Positions 24,208-35,696 of a stretch of DNA of 64,000 nucleotides are shown here, piece by piece. This DNA is from Rhyacophila brunnea. Its lineage: Eukaryota > Arthropoda > Insecta > Trichoptera > Rhyacophilidae. Under the pieces are notes generated by a model. That model was not told the DNA's origin. It ran no database searches and was given only the letters and a program-made list of their open reading frames with translations. A program made the position numbers and the translations under genes. The stretch spans positions 930,001-994,000 of the forward strand of contig JAGYXB010000653.1 of NCBI GenBank assembly GCA_022495005.1, in the 5' to 3' direction. Numbering within the stretch: position 1 is the stretch's first letter; every line of letters begins with the position of its first letter.

Positions 24208-24803
24208 GAGCGGAATGCAGAAACATTTGTCATAACTAAAATTTCCTTAGCAGAAAACACTATGCAGAAACATTGTCCTTAGTTAAGATCATTTCTATTG
24301 AAAATAATACCATATTTAAAAATTCTCTTTCTTATAGTTCAGGTAAATTATTTTATAATTGTTAAACGATGACAAAAATATGACAACTGCATTTTATAAA
24401 TGCAATAACTATAAATACATATTAATATTTAATTATTATACTCTTATGTTTCCGTTATAAGTCATTATACGTGATTCTACAGGCACCGCAAGATATTTTT
24501 TTTAACATGGTAACACTAGAATTAACACTATTAATATCCATATGAATATATGGAATGTATATAAATGAATATACATGAATATATATAAATGAATATGAGT
24601 GTATGGACTGTTTTATAGCACGCGAATTTATTTTGACAGCAGCTGACAGTGGTAAAATGATAATACGGAAAGAGGCGTGTTCATAGCAAAAGTTGTCTAT
24701 GGTTAAGGATTCCTTAACTCTATACTCAGTATAGTCTATAGTTAAGTCATCCTTTTCGGCGACTTATCCTTAGGATCGAAATCTTAGATTGTGCATGCCG
24801 CTC
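24208..24803. mobile_element. Harbinger-like MITE, copy 2 (596 bp)
   Basis: Same family as 20883-21538 and very similar over most of its length. Both flanks are TTA (24205-24207, 24804-24806). It lacks about 90 bp that copy 1 has in the middle and carries a local expansion of ATGAATATA-like units at about 24540-24600. No coding capacity. Confidence 0.88.
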
Positions 24804-24806
24804 TTA

Positions 24807-25443
24807 GGCTCTAGTATAATATAGCTTCAAAGTAGTGAAAAAATGTTACGTTTCAGTCAACTATTGAATATACTACTTAATCATTAATCCTGCAACAATA
24901 AAACTACCTACTTATGGTACATATTTAAAATGCACACATTATATGTGGTCATACAATCCTATAGGCATTTTACAGTACCCTTTCATAACCCATCACCATC
25001 AACCATCACCAAACTATGTTCCACGGAACGTGATTAGGTGTTCTGCAAATATACCTGAAGAGTAGGTACCCCAGTATGTAAAAACAAGCTATACGTCGGC
25101 TTAATTCTAACATATCGTAACTCATTTGTCTTCCGATTTCATGTTTTGGTGATTTCGATTTACAAGTATGACAACGCATCTATTTCATTCATTTAATATC
25201 CAAATAAATTACTGTTTTACTTCCGTTTACTATTATGCTATAACGAAGTCAACTTCCCAGGAACAGGCTCAATGCAACACCATATTATATAAAACTTCAA
25301 GTTTATAATATTGTACCTGAAATCAAGAAGATTTGCAATTCAAGGACCCAAAAATATTAAGAACATCCTTCACTAATAGGTATGTTTTAAAAATAATAAT
25401 TAGTAAATACATAATTATTGCTTTTTTTTCCTTCATTTTTTAA
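24807..25443. other. Gene-free interval
   Basis: Nothing supported. It ends at the TTAA target of the next element. Confidence 0.5.
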
Positions 25444-26115
25444 GGGGGGACATGCTCAGCGTAGGTCAAAATGGAGCTTTTATTGCATTTTCAAAGCATG
25501 ATACTGGACATTCCTTAAACGTTGTAGATAATCTATATATATAATTTTGAAGCCTTATTATCCTTTATATTTATTTTAAACATTTGATGACTGCATACAG
25601 TATTTTTATTACATAAAATAGTATTCTTTTAAACCTATCGCTCTAATGTTTTAGAATATAGTCATATTTCAGTACATAAATGTGCAGTGGTGTTAAAATT
25701 TTTTACATTTATTAATTTTTAAACGCATTTATAAAACCATTAGTATAATTTATGTCGACATTATTATAGTGAAATATTTACGATAAAAAATTATATTGAT
25801 AATCTCTGTGATCCCAAATTTGACAAGAATTAGGCATTTTATTATTCAAAAAATGGGCAAGATTAACACATTTGAAGATAATTCTAAAGATACGAATTAT
25901 AAGCTATGTCTTTGACCATTCAAGTGTGATAAACATCCTACGAATAATGATTGTTTTATAATAATTATTGACCTAAGAATAAGGTAGTGTTTTTTTGAAA
26001 TATGCTATTTCTTTTGGCATTCCCCGGTGGTTAAGCTACAACATACGGCCGTAGCCATACGCCTTTTAAAATACAATAAAAGCTCCATTTTGACCTACGC
26101 TGAGCATGTCCGCCC
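25444..26115. mobile_element. TTAA-flanked MITE family A, complete copy (672 bp)
   Basis: Terminal inverted repeats of about 43 bp start GGGGGGACATGCTCAGCGTA on the left and GGGCGGACATGCTCAGCGTA on the right. They are flanked by TTAA (25440-25443 and 26116-26119). The TTAA target points to a piggyBac- or Sola3-like transposase, but the GGG start is not the classic piggyBac CCC, so the superfamily is left open. The shorter sibling is at 10721-11253. The interior is AT-rich and non-coding. Confidence 0.9.
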
Positions 26116-26430
26116 TTAAATGATTGTATTATTTACCAACTACACAAAATAAATAAGGTGTTCCGTTAAAATTTCACGATCTGTGAAGTATTCCAACTTA
26201 AATTAAAAATATAAAGTTATTAACAATAATATATAAATTCAAACATAAAATTCTTCTCATCACGCAGGTATCGTATTAAATATTTTTTAATATGTGGTGT
26301 ATACCAAGTGATAGATAAACTATATATAATTTTCATTAATCACAGTGAAGTAAGCGTTGAATTTATTTGTATGTCAATACTCATGTTTTCACCGGCGTAA
26401 TCTAATAATCCTTCGATATTAAGTTGTGTG

Positions 26431-26440
26431 TATAAAATAA
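26431..26440 (+). promoter_or_regulatory. Candidate TATA box
   Basis: TATAAAATAA stands about 30 bases before a possible start region (about 26460-26470). It is followed by a GC-richer non-coding segment ending at CCG|GTAAGT (donor at 26540). The combination with the acceptor at 26825 is what makes it notable. Confidence 0.35.
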
Positions 26441-26825
26441 CGGCCTCGGCTGGACTACATAACTATATTAGTCTTTATCACTGAGCACTTCCATGAATTA
26501 ATTTCCTCCCATTCGTTGCCAAATCTGTGTTTAAAACCGGTAAGTTGTATCTGTTTAAAATCTCATTTCGATATTGTTTAAAATGCGGAAGACTCGTTTT
26601 GTATCACACTCGAAATAGTATTTTTTGCCCAATAAATGCAGGCAACCATGATAATTTATGTTCAGTAGAACAAACACACGCGTATAACTGAAACGAAATT
26701 TCGTCACAATGATCCACTGTAAAGCAGCGGTTGTTAACTATTTAATTAATGCGTGCCACCAAAGTCAAAAATTATTCATTAAACTTTCGTAAAATGAAAA
26801 TATCCATAGTAAGTTTTTTTTTCAG

Positions 26826-27023
26826 ATGAAAGGTATTTGGCTTACTTATATCTCATTATCTGAAGAAAATAGATTACATACCTTAATATATTTTTGTCTT
26901 ATCTTCGCGGTATGTAGTACCAACAACTTAAAATTATTCCTCAAATGTCTTTTTGAAACAATAACTTTTTTAAGTCTCTTCGATGTCAATTGCAATATTA
27001 TTAAATATTTTGTTATTGAATAA
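26826..27023 (+). CDS. Candidate first coding exon, unknown protein
   Basis: A long pyrimidine run ending CAG (26825) is directly followed by ATG, so the start would be the first codon of an exon whose upstream partner is the non-coding segment about 26462-26539. The 65-codon frame opens MKGIWLTYISLSEENR and has a hydrophobic segment TLIYFCLIFAVCS (residues 19-31) that could be a late signal sequence or a membrane anchor. A possible donor GTATGT occurs after residue 28 (26910), which would shorten the exon to 84 bp in phase 0. No homologue is recognised. Small multi-exon secreted proteins are common in aphids, but that link is only a suggestion. It may be chance in AT-rich DNA. Confidence 0.3.
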   Translation: MKGIWLTYISLSEENRLHTLIYFCLIFAVCSTNNLKLFLKCLFETITFLSLFDVNCNIIKYFVIE

Positions 27024-27903
27024 TAATAATATAAAAACTTTCACATTCATTAATTGAAAACTTAAAATGCGATCATTCAGAATTCCAAAAATATCAGCAA
27101 AATAGTTTGTTAATTCTATTAACCATAACGCTTTAAGAAACATTATATTGATTGATACATTTTAAAGTTGTATTGAATCAAAATTATTACTAACTATACA
27201 TCAATATTTGGAGTTAATTAATTATGAAAAACGTCTCATATGCTATTAGAAGTAAATTATTTTTACAATATACCTAAAATGTAAGAGTTATTTGTAAATT
27301 GTTATAATGATTGATTATTTAAAAGGTACAAAACAATTTATTTTTATTGTAAATAGTTATACTTTTAATTGTATCATTCAACACATATACGCTTTTACCC
27401 TTTGCATGAAATCGCACATGCTTAAAAATTGACATCGAATAATGTAAACACAACTTTTGAATGGTAAGCTTCTTATCTATTATATATTGCACAAATCAAC
27501 CTCGTACCGTGAGTCATCTCCCGCGCAGCACCAGTTTAGTATCACTGATATAAAGAAGCGTTTCTCTTTGTTTTTTATCGCGCTAATAAATTTCCTCTCA
27601 ACACAAATTAGCACGTTTTGTTGTTGAGAGCAGTAAATCTTACAGGTCTTTTCGAAAGACAATATCAATCAGAATCAGTATGAACATACTATCAATAAGA
27701 CATTAAATATAATACAATCATTATATTATTACTATACATTCCTAAAGAATATATTAGTCAAAATAACCTACTCTTTTATAAATAGATACATTTATCATAA
27801 AACACACAAGATATCTAATTTGAATGTAAGTACGAGTACATAATATTTCGTGGAACATCATAAATATTATTTATACATGTTATTTTTTTTTAAATATATA
27901 TTT
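27024..27903. other. Gene-free interval
   Basis: AT-rich. A 62-codon minus-strand frame at 27480-27668 is Cys/Lys-rich but shows no domain and no splice context. Confidence 0.45.
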
Positions 27904-27978
27904 ACATCGAATGTGATTTGAACCCATAACCATCGCATACCAGGTACTGTATTTTAACTGTTTAAGGTACCGACGCAT
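27904..27978 (-). pseudogene. tRNA-like sequence, probably a SINE head
   Basis: On the minus strand, GGTACCTTAAACAGTTAAAA resembles an A-box arm and GGGTTCAAATC is a good B box about 45 bases downstream. Acceptor pairing is not convincing. A SINE family different from the 40-kb one is likely. Confidence 0.4.
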
Positions 27979-28078
27979 TCACTTACCATTTCACGGTGGT
28001 GAAGGGTAGAGGTAAACTGTTCAGATCCGACATAAATAGTGCACAATAAATTTTGTCAGTCAAACGTATTTATTTTCA

Positions 28079-28156
28079 ATTAACTATTTTTTTCATTCAA
28101 CGAATAATTTACAAGATTTAAGAATGTAACATTCTAATTATTGAATATACAGAGCA
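28079..28156 (+). repeat. Repeat family 'CACAAGATTT', copy 2
   Basis: TTCAACGAATAATTTACAAG, ATTTAAGAATGTAACATTCT and TATTGAATATACA match the other copies at 10400, 57130, 60672 and 61510. Confidence 0.65.
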
Positions 28157-28935
28157 TAGTTGTCTCTTCTTTTATTGAATTTCTGTTTTAGTTAAAGATG
28201 TATTCTTAAATAATTCAGAAAGTCTGTATAATGTATGCGGAATTTATCTATATTCTCTCAAAAGTTTCTGTTTTGCTCATTCTTAATTTCCTCCCATATG
28301 CACGTTTTTAAGAGTAATATTTATTAATCTACACGATGTAGGGTTAATATCGCAAAAATGCGTGCAGCCATGTACTTTCATATTGTTCGAAATTAACTCA
28401 ATGACATGTTTCAAATTCAAAAACTCAATTCTACACCATTTAAAATTTCGAAATAGAAATTTAGCTCTGCAAAAGTAGGTATATCTATATAGATACCTGC
28501 TTTAAGAACACCACGTACAGCTGTCGATCAAACTCAAGAAATAATTCAAACGATTCGATACAATTTTATTTCAAAGACGTTTATCCATGACCACCTTTGG
28601 TGCGATCAGCTTTGCATCAAATGCCAATATCTTCATGTTACGATGTTGACAGATGAAATATCTACCATGTAAATAAACTGTATCGAACAATAAGATCAAT
28701 CAAACTTGGATTCTCTCGAGGGAAACTCAATAACGGTCCTCTATCTATAACCTCAATCGATCCACAGACAGAATATCAAAATAAGCTTAGTCACTCAATA
28801 TTATAATAATAACTATATAATGCCTTATAGTTGTGATTCTGATTAAAGTGCCTAAATAACTATGAACACACCACAACCATCGAAATCCAGGCATGAAAAT
28901 TAAACCAATACTATTAATTATTATCCATGCAAATG
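28157..28935. other. Gene-free interval
   Basis: Nothing supported. Confidence 0.5.
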
Positions 28936-29361
28936 CAGGGACATGCCAAACGGAAGTGTTAGGGGTGCGAAACACCCGGGTGGCAGGATTCAGGGGGTGG
29001 CAAAAGTTTGCAGAAAATATTTTTAATGATAAGTACCTATTATTAAAAATGTATCTGTGTTATTCGATTATATAAAATAAACTTTATGAAAAATGTATCT
29101 GTGGTCGCCTAAGGCGGAATTCTCTTCCATGTCATTAATTATACCTACATTATATACCTACATGCTTCTGTGCTTTATCAGTTCATCGATCGATTGATGA
29201 CGGTTTATATTATAATTTAGAATATTATATTATTTAATAGGTAAAGTACATAAATCTTTTGATGATATATTTGTTATCTTTTCAATAACAAAACACATTT
29301 GGAAGGGGGGCGCTAATTTTGTGCTGGCACCCGGGCGGCATCCACCCTTGGCACGTCCCTG
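28936..29361. mobile_element. hAT-type MITE, 426 bp
   Basis: Terminal repeats CAGGGACATGCCAA and (complement) CAGGGACGTGCCAA, 13 of 14 identical, followed on each side by a CACCCGGGTGG / CCCGGGCGG block. The CAGGG start is hAT-like. Flanking 8-mers do not match well (TGCAAATG versus AATTTATG), so the insertion is old or the ends are recombined. Interior open frames cross the terminal repeat and are not genes. Confidence 0.7.
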
Positions 29362-30092
29362 AATTTATGCAATCCAATGAACACAATATCTGCAATTTTG
29401 TTAATATTGGCGAACATCTTTTGTAATATCAATGTATTAACAATACAAATTATTATTACGATCTAAATGCATTAAAAATATTCCGATTAAAAATATATTA
29501 GCAATTATTACAAGTGCGTAGGTACCTACTAACGAATTATATTTCCAATTTTTTAAATATTGCTTTCTTAAAAATATGTTGCATTATATAGTAGATACTT
29601 AGCCCTCTGTGGTATCTTTATCAAAATCGCATAATCAATTACCAGTTTGACGTAAATGCTATTTTTCTACACAACATCCCTCCTATTTTTGATTCACTGT
29701 TATAATATTATGTTTACGTATCATCTCTATAATATATTTTTATTTTGACATCTTTGTTTTCCAATCGGTAAAAAATGATTTAAAATTTATTGTGTGTAAA
29801 AAACTCAGCTCATATTTTCAAATAAAATTAAGTACGTATTAACTAAGCATATACCTACCTAAATATAGAATCAAATCAAACCATGACAACTATAATTTGG
29901 GCGATTTGTTTATTTTTATTAACTTCAAGAAACTTGGCATACTCATTCTAACATTTCTCTGCTGCGTTATAAATCGACAAACTAATATTCTTTTTGTCTA
30001 CCGTTTATAGAGGAACTAAAAAGACGTATATGACCCAAGGCTAGATAGATGTATCTACGTGACTCATTTAGCATGTGATTGAAGAATATCGG
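29362..30092. other. Gene-free interval
   Basis: Only a TAGGTACCTA palindrome (29519-29528) stands out. Confidence 0.5.
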
Positions 30093-30171
30093 AGGCTGCT
30101 CGAAGACCTGACGAGAAGTGTTACATGAAGCGCGTGACATCAGCGAAGGCACGTCTAACCATTGAGGCACT
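30093..30171 (-). pseudogene. tRNA-like sequence, probably a SINE head
   Basis: On the minus strand TGCCTCAATGGTTAGACG is a clear A-box arm and GGTCTTCGAGCAGCC a weakened B box. The cloverleaf does not close. Probably a decayed SINE. Confidence 0.4.
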
Positions 30172-31382
30172 ACATTCTACATACAAAAGACTCTTTAAAT
30201 CAAAACAGGGCTACCAATAATTAATAGTACCAATAATGGTGTTAACTGTCAATAATTTTTGGTGTAAACTTGTACCTAAAGATATTAAAATTAAAATTTG
30301 AAAAAGAATAATAATTAATAAATGTATTCACTTTTAATTTTAATTTACCAATGTTTATTTATGAAAAGCAATGAGTATAATAAACAGACGTTTGATTAAA
30401 TACTAAATTCACCCTACGTAGAATCCTATTCGAAACTGATTTTACCGAAACGGAAAATTAATTTTAGTAAAGTTAAATTTATAGTAAAAAAAAACAGATG
30501 AATAGGTGTATGCCATATTTTAATCAAATTATTTAATATAAGTGTAGCAACCGCCCCCTGGAATATACTAAAAGAGTCTGGGGTTCTGAAAGGGACGCTC
30601 TGGAAGGCAGGGAACGGTGGAGATGTCAGGCTACCAAAAGGGAGAAAATAATACAAATCGATACCAACCCAAAAAAAATTCTATCGTCATAAATCTGTTA
30701 AGTATATTAATTATGAAATCACAAGGCTTTGTGCATTTGAAAGAATACACATGACATTTAAATGGATGTACAGCGGTATCTTTCATTGAATTTGTTTTAA
30801 GTGATCAAAACTTCTACGTGTATCTTATGATAAAACATGGGATTTAATCTATGTTTTTTTAACTGTTATGTAGAATCATTCTATGTACAACATAGAAACG
30901 AAAAAAACATTTAAAATAGTTTTATTTAAGAAGCTGAGTTGTAAATTATTAATGCTCTCAAGGCAATGTTAATTAGGTATGTGAAAATGGTACTACTTCA
31001 CAATTTGCACAACGTGCTTACGATATTGTGACAGCCCTGATTGAAAGCTCCTTGACATTCGAATGCGAAATTTCTAATGCCGCATGTTGAATGGCCAAGC
31101 CCCGCAAAACGCTTGTCTTTTTTCCGTTGTGTTTTTTTTTATAATTTGCTTCAAAGAACGAAAGCCGATTTATCCATACAAATTAAGAATTTAACGCTAC
31201 GATATATTGTTAATAAAAACGGTATTTGAACAAACATATCGACGCGTCTAAATTGTTATTAAGTGCTTTTAAATCTTCTTGTCACGTCCGTATAGTTTGA
31301 AAGTAGAGATAAACCAGCGTTATAATGGAAGAATATAATTTAACAGTAGTCGCAATACGACCGTTTTCAGTTCATCATAATA
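30172..31382. other. Gene-free interval with weak promoter-like motif
   Basis: AT-rich. At its end a TATAATT (31334-31340) stands 35 bases before TTTTCAGTTC (31364-31373), which contains the arthropod initiator word TCAGT. See the exon candidate that follows. Confidence 0.35.
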
Positions 31383-31470
31383 ATGGAGAAACAAAAACTA
31401 GCAAACTATGTGAGAAAATGTCTTGTTGTACCTCGCAAAACATACTACACAATGATACTAAAGATTTACG
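31383..31470 (+). CDS. Weak candidate exon, unknown protein
   Basis: ATG with A at -3 (ATAATGG) lies 12 bases after a TCAGT initiator-like word. The frame reads MEKQKLANYVRKCLVVPRKT and reaches a possible donor GTAAAC at 31471; read on unspliced it stays open to 31664. There is no recognised domain. Chance is the likelier explanation. Confidence 0.15.
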
Positions 31471-32219
31471 GTAAACATAACACGAACACAGTTGAATTGA
31501 AATGGATATCGAACATGTCAAATCAATTTAAAGCTTATTTCTTACAACGTGCATTTATGAATAAACTGTATCTAATATTTATTCACAGTTTGTGTTGCAA
31601 TGTATCAAAAAATATTACGTATAGGTACCTACCTACGTATCGATGTTTTTATCGATTTATTTAGGATAGTAATAAATTTTCCACAGTAGGTATCGTGTAA
31701 ATAAAAAAAACAGCTTTAAAAAACTAGTAACTGCTTAGATTTGAAAATAAGTTGAATAAGATAATAAATAATACATTTTAAAAAGAGTTGATTAATAAGC
31801 CAAATTATTGCGTAAAGGAGAAAAAGGATGAATCGAACCATCGACGATGAATTACTAAAAAAAATCATAAAAAACTCATCTCTTTAGCTTTTCTGAAAAG
31901 AAATGATTTTAGATTTATCTTCTTTTCCCATTCGTATAAATATAAATAATTGTTTATATTAAATTTAAAATTGTTATTTTAAATATTTAATCAGTTATTA
32001 ACATAATACTAACATATTTTATTCAAGCTCTAAATCTAATATAAATGCGAAGAGATATGCAGTTGCAGAGGCAGTGTATTTGTCCCATTTAGGGAATCCA
32101 ATCCCGGGATCCCGAACAATTTTCGATACCTATGAATCTATTGCCCTGAAAAATCGATTTAATACTTACCTATATGGATTAATATTTACTGCTTACGTAC
32201 TTTAAGATGTAAAGCTCCT
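31471..32219. other. Gene-free AT-rich interval
   Basis: Contains a TAGGTACCTA palindrome (31622-31631). Nothing else supported. Confidence 0.45.
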
Positions 32220-32460
32220 CCAGCGGGGCACAATAAAACCAAAAGCCACCGGTGCCTCTTGCCATAATATGAGACCTACATCACGCAGATCGTTATTGTA
32301 GTAACGTTTCAGTGTGAGACGGGATGACTAATAATATTTGTCCCAGCCATGTGAAGCATCCCTTCGTAATTACATCTGTCACCAAGGACTGAGATGTGCG
32401 TTCATGAGCTCGACTGTTTGTGATGCGGTCGTACCATTGCATCTGCTCGGATATGTAGAT
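32220..32460 (-). repeat. GC-richer dispersed repeat, copy 1
   Basis: Part of it (about 32350-32445, minus) resembles 43375-43480 (minus): TGGTACGNCC, a block like ACGCACATCTCAGTCCTTGG, and GACAGATGTAAT appear in both in order. Its GC content contrasts with the surroundings. It may be a degraded LINE segment, but no reverse-transcriptase motif can be read. Confidence 0.35.
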
Positions 32461-32734
32461 AGTATTTAGATGACGAATTATTTTGGAATTTTTATAAAAT
32501 AGTAATTATTGTTTTCGTTGTGGTGATTTACAAAATTGAACCCGATTTTTCAACGTTTTTGCGATACTAAAAAATAAGCTGTTTTAAAACAGCAATCTCG
32601 TTAGAAATTGCCGCTTATGGCTATTATTATTTAGTCACACACGGACAGTCATATAAGACTGAATAAAAAAATTAAACTATTAAGCTCGATTTCACCATCA
32701 CATAAAATATAATACACACAGACAGTACATTTAA

Positions 32735-32866
32735 ATGTACCTGTTGTTCGCGGTATTATTTCGTAAAGACTCCAAATTACATGTTATTTATGAACCGCGA
32801 AATACAGCCATAAGTGAAATAAAAAAAAACGGCAAAGTATACTATGTATGTTATAATAAATTGTAT
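32735..32866 (+). CDS. Weak candidate exon, unknown protein
   Basis: An open frame of 44 codons, MYLLFAVLFRKDSKLHVIYE through a basic GKVYYVCYNKLY segment, runs into a consensus donor GTAAGT (32867) in phase 0. The hydrophobic MYLLFAVLF start could begin a signal sequence but is very short. No acceptor or homologue supports it. The open frame continues to 32965 without splicing. Confidence 0.2.
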
Positions 32867-32869
32867 GTA

Positions 32870-33238
32870 AGTAAAAATTGTCTAAGATGTCTGACAAATA
32901 TTTGGAAATCGTTACTACATCAAAAAAATGAATTGTATCCTGCTGGAAGTTGCCCACAAAATTAATTTAAAAATTAATTATTGTAAGTAATAAAAATAAA
33001 CAAATACTTCCTTCCGACATTCATAAAGATTTGAGAGATTAGAAATTTTTATTTTTATTTTCCTCAACGAGACCTAATCTAATTAATGTTTAAAAATGCA
33101 GAAGTAAGTAATATTATTTTATTTTTATTTGCTGATTACAAATTCGTATATATATACCATATTATATTTGGTATATATTATGATCTAGGTACTCAGAGTT
33201 TGTATCTAATTCAATCTAAGCGTCTAAAGTAGTATGAT
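32870..33238. other. Gene-free interval
   Basis: AT-rich; no feature other than a short imperfect palindrome near 33150-33180. Confidence 0.45.
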
Positions 33239-33838
33239 GTTATTAGTTTCAAAGTCGGTAACCTCCATTATTTTATTATATTTTTCATTATTCTGTAACA
33301 CAAACACTATTCCATCGTTTGTCACTATATTCATAAAATTTAATAGATTTTTTTTATATTTTACGATTAACTTTAAAGGTAGTTATGTATTAATTTTATT
33401 GAGGTTAAAGGCATTGGCGGGTGACAAATGTTGAAATTCTCAATCGAATGGGGAAGGACCGAGAATTTCTACGTAGTATCAAAACCAGGAAACTACAGTA
33501 CCTCGGCCACATTATGAGGGGACAAAAATACACCATTCCCCAACTTGTCATTCAAGGAAAGATCAATGGGAATTGTATTGGTACGAATGCAGCTCCACTG
33601 AACTGTTCCGGGTAGCAGACGATAAAGATAAGATCGCCTTGATGGTGGCCGACCTCCGCTAGGGAATGGCACAATAAGAAGAAGAAAGGTATTTTTACTT
33701 ATGTGTTCGCTGTTTCTAATATTTTACTAAGTAGTAATTGATATGTTTCCTAAAAGATAATATTATTATGCTTGATGGATTGTTGCTATTATCTCAAAAT
33801 GGCAGAATATGGAGGTTACCGACTTTGAAACTAATAAC
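33239..33838. mobile_element. TIR element, 600 bp, with a LINE inside
   Basis: Ends are GTTATTAGTTTCAAAGTCGG and its exact complement CCGACTTTGAAACTAATAAC, continuing through TAACCTCCAT for about 30 bp. A diverged relative starts at 9430. The interior is interrupted by a LINE fragment (33417-33690). Apart from that it is non-coding. The target duplication is not resolved. Confidence 0.75.
33417..33690 (+). pseudogene. LINE reverse-transcriptase C-terminus, 5'-truncated
   Basis: The frame NRMGKDREFLRSIKTRKLQY-LGHIMRGQKY matches the C-terminal part of insect non-LTR retrotransposon reverse transcriptases, where RRKLQYLGHIMR is a hallmark. After GKINGN about 20 codons are missing and the frame shifts. 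WYECSSTELFRVADDKDKIA then leads to MVADLR-stop, the normal end. A short GAA-repeat tail closes the insertion. The flanks AAAGGCATT / AAAGGTATT are a possible target duplication. Inactive. Confidence 0.8.
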
Positions 33839-34112
33839 CTTGTATGATGTGTAGTATTGCGTTATGATGGTTCTTAGATATTAAAAAATATATTATAACT
33901 ATATACAATGAATAACATAATAGTGTTACATAGTAGGTACGAAATCGATCATTTTTGGGGATGTTCCGCATCCATAGCATTTATGAACCGCAGTGCAGCT
34001 TCCGCTGTGATCAAGAATGGCAGAATGTTTGATTCTGAATCCACGGTTCACATGTTCGGAATCCAGCATCATAATAATAAATCATGTTGTTTGGATCTGA
34101 AGCGCCCAATGA

Positions 34113-34185
34113 ATCGAATAGGATTCACAAGTGGCTAATAACTATTTCACGTAAAACAAAACTGTTAAGACAAATATCTTCGGAA
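34113..34185 (+). mobile_element. Diverged SINE body fragment
   Basis: AATAGG..CAAGTGGCTAATAA, ATTTCACGTAAAACAAAA and CTGTTAAGACAAAT align with the middle of the SINE at 40054-40301 at roughly three quarters identity. The head and tail are not recognisable. Confidence 0.5.
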
Positions 34186-35688
34186 GGTGTCCAAGACCGA
34201 CATCAAACTGTAGAGTTATTATACATCATTATTATTTCAATGAAGTAGGAACTAATATGATGCACTAAAGCGAGACCTGGGTCGTTGCTAACATTTTAAA
34301 GTCGTCTTTATCGGAGCACTGTGAGTAAATGGCCACGGATGAGTTACAAAAGTATTCGTTGGTCGAACATCCTTAATCCTACAACTGTGTTACAAAAGGT
34401 ACGTGGTCCAGGTGTTGAATGTCAGGAGGCGCGAAACGCGGTGATGACCGAGGGAAAAGGTGCGATCTTGTGCTTTCCCTGTGCATCGGAGCATAGGCTG
34501 GAGCGTAATATGATGTAAGTAAGGGCTTGTCCAAATGACGCGATTTGACTCGCGCATAATAAGTCGCGCAGCGGTGACAAGCGCAAGCGATCGCGGGATT
34601 CTCGAAAACACGACGTTTATAGCAATTTCAAAATGAATTACAACCACCTCGCGCTCGATGAGAAAGTTTTTTGTTCACCTAGCTTGTATTACCTACAAGA
34701 ATATATTTTGCCAGTATTAAATTAATTAAAGTGATATATTAAATCTCAGGACCCACGTGTCACGACTGGGTTCCATTCTTTCTTCTTGCACTCGCTCTTA
34801 TTTTTATGCCCATTCAAAAGTGAATTACGTCACGTAGCTTGTTCACTGTCACATGGAACGCTCTATATGGGCGGAGCACATTTTTGGTATTCGAGCGTAA
34901 AGTGCTGTGGGGCATGCTACATGCGCCTTCTGGATAAAAAAAAAAGTATTCATTAATATTAGATTGCAAATGCGGTCTCTTCTTAATAAAAATCTCGGTG
35001 ATAATCAGTATATTCGTTTCACCGAATAGTAAGTAGGTACCTAAATGAAAACTAATCGATACTTTCTTTGTGTGGGTACTGGGTATGTATTCGGTATTGT
35101 ACTTGAACCTAACAGAATGCGCAATACATACATGGAGCATTTTCATGGCGGTTGGATGGATGTACCTACGGAGACATTAGTAATTTCTATATTGTCAGTG
35201 TATGCTATCGAATTATCAATGTTATCTGATGAAGCATGTCTATAATGACTGTAACATATATATTATTCCAAACCGAGTGAATAGACTAAACTTAGCTTGT
35301 CAGTAAAAGATACCGCATAGTTACTTTGAACACTAATTTGATTTTAAGGCTCTATTCAATATTAAGCTATAGAAATGTATTATGCTGCATTCTCTACGAT
35401 AAATCCTTTCACATATTGTTGGCATGATTGCCTTGACTTGTTGGAGGAATGCAAAACAAAGTTGACTTTAAGAACTGGCTGAAGCCATATTAGGCATAAA
35501 ACCTTTACATGACCGCATAAAGTATAACAAAACAAAAGGACTTAAGTGACAGTTATAATATTGGCACACATACTACGTAAGCAACAATAATTATTAATAT
35601 ATCATAATGCTTAAAACATCATGTCAAACTGCATTTTATTATTATAACCGTTCAGATAAAAATAAATCAACGCTCACTGAGGACCATA
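34186..35688. other. Gene-free interval with a GC-richer block
   Basis: About 34320-34660 is richer in CG and includes AAGGGCTTGTCCAAATGACG (34523-34542), which looks like a MITE terminus, but no complementary end was located. Open frames there have no domain. The rest is AT-rich with a TAGGTACCTA palindrome (35034-35043). Confidence 0.4.
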
Positions 35689-35696
35689 GGTTAGCT

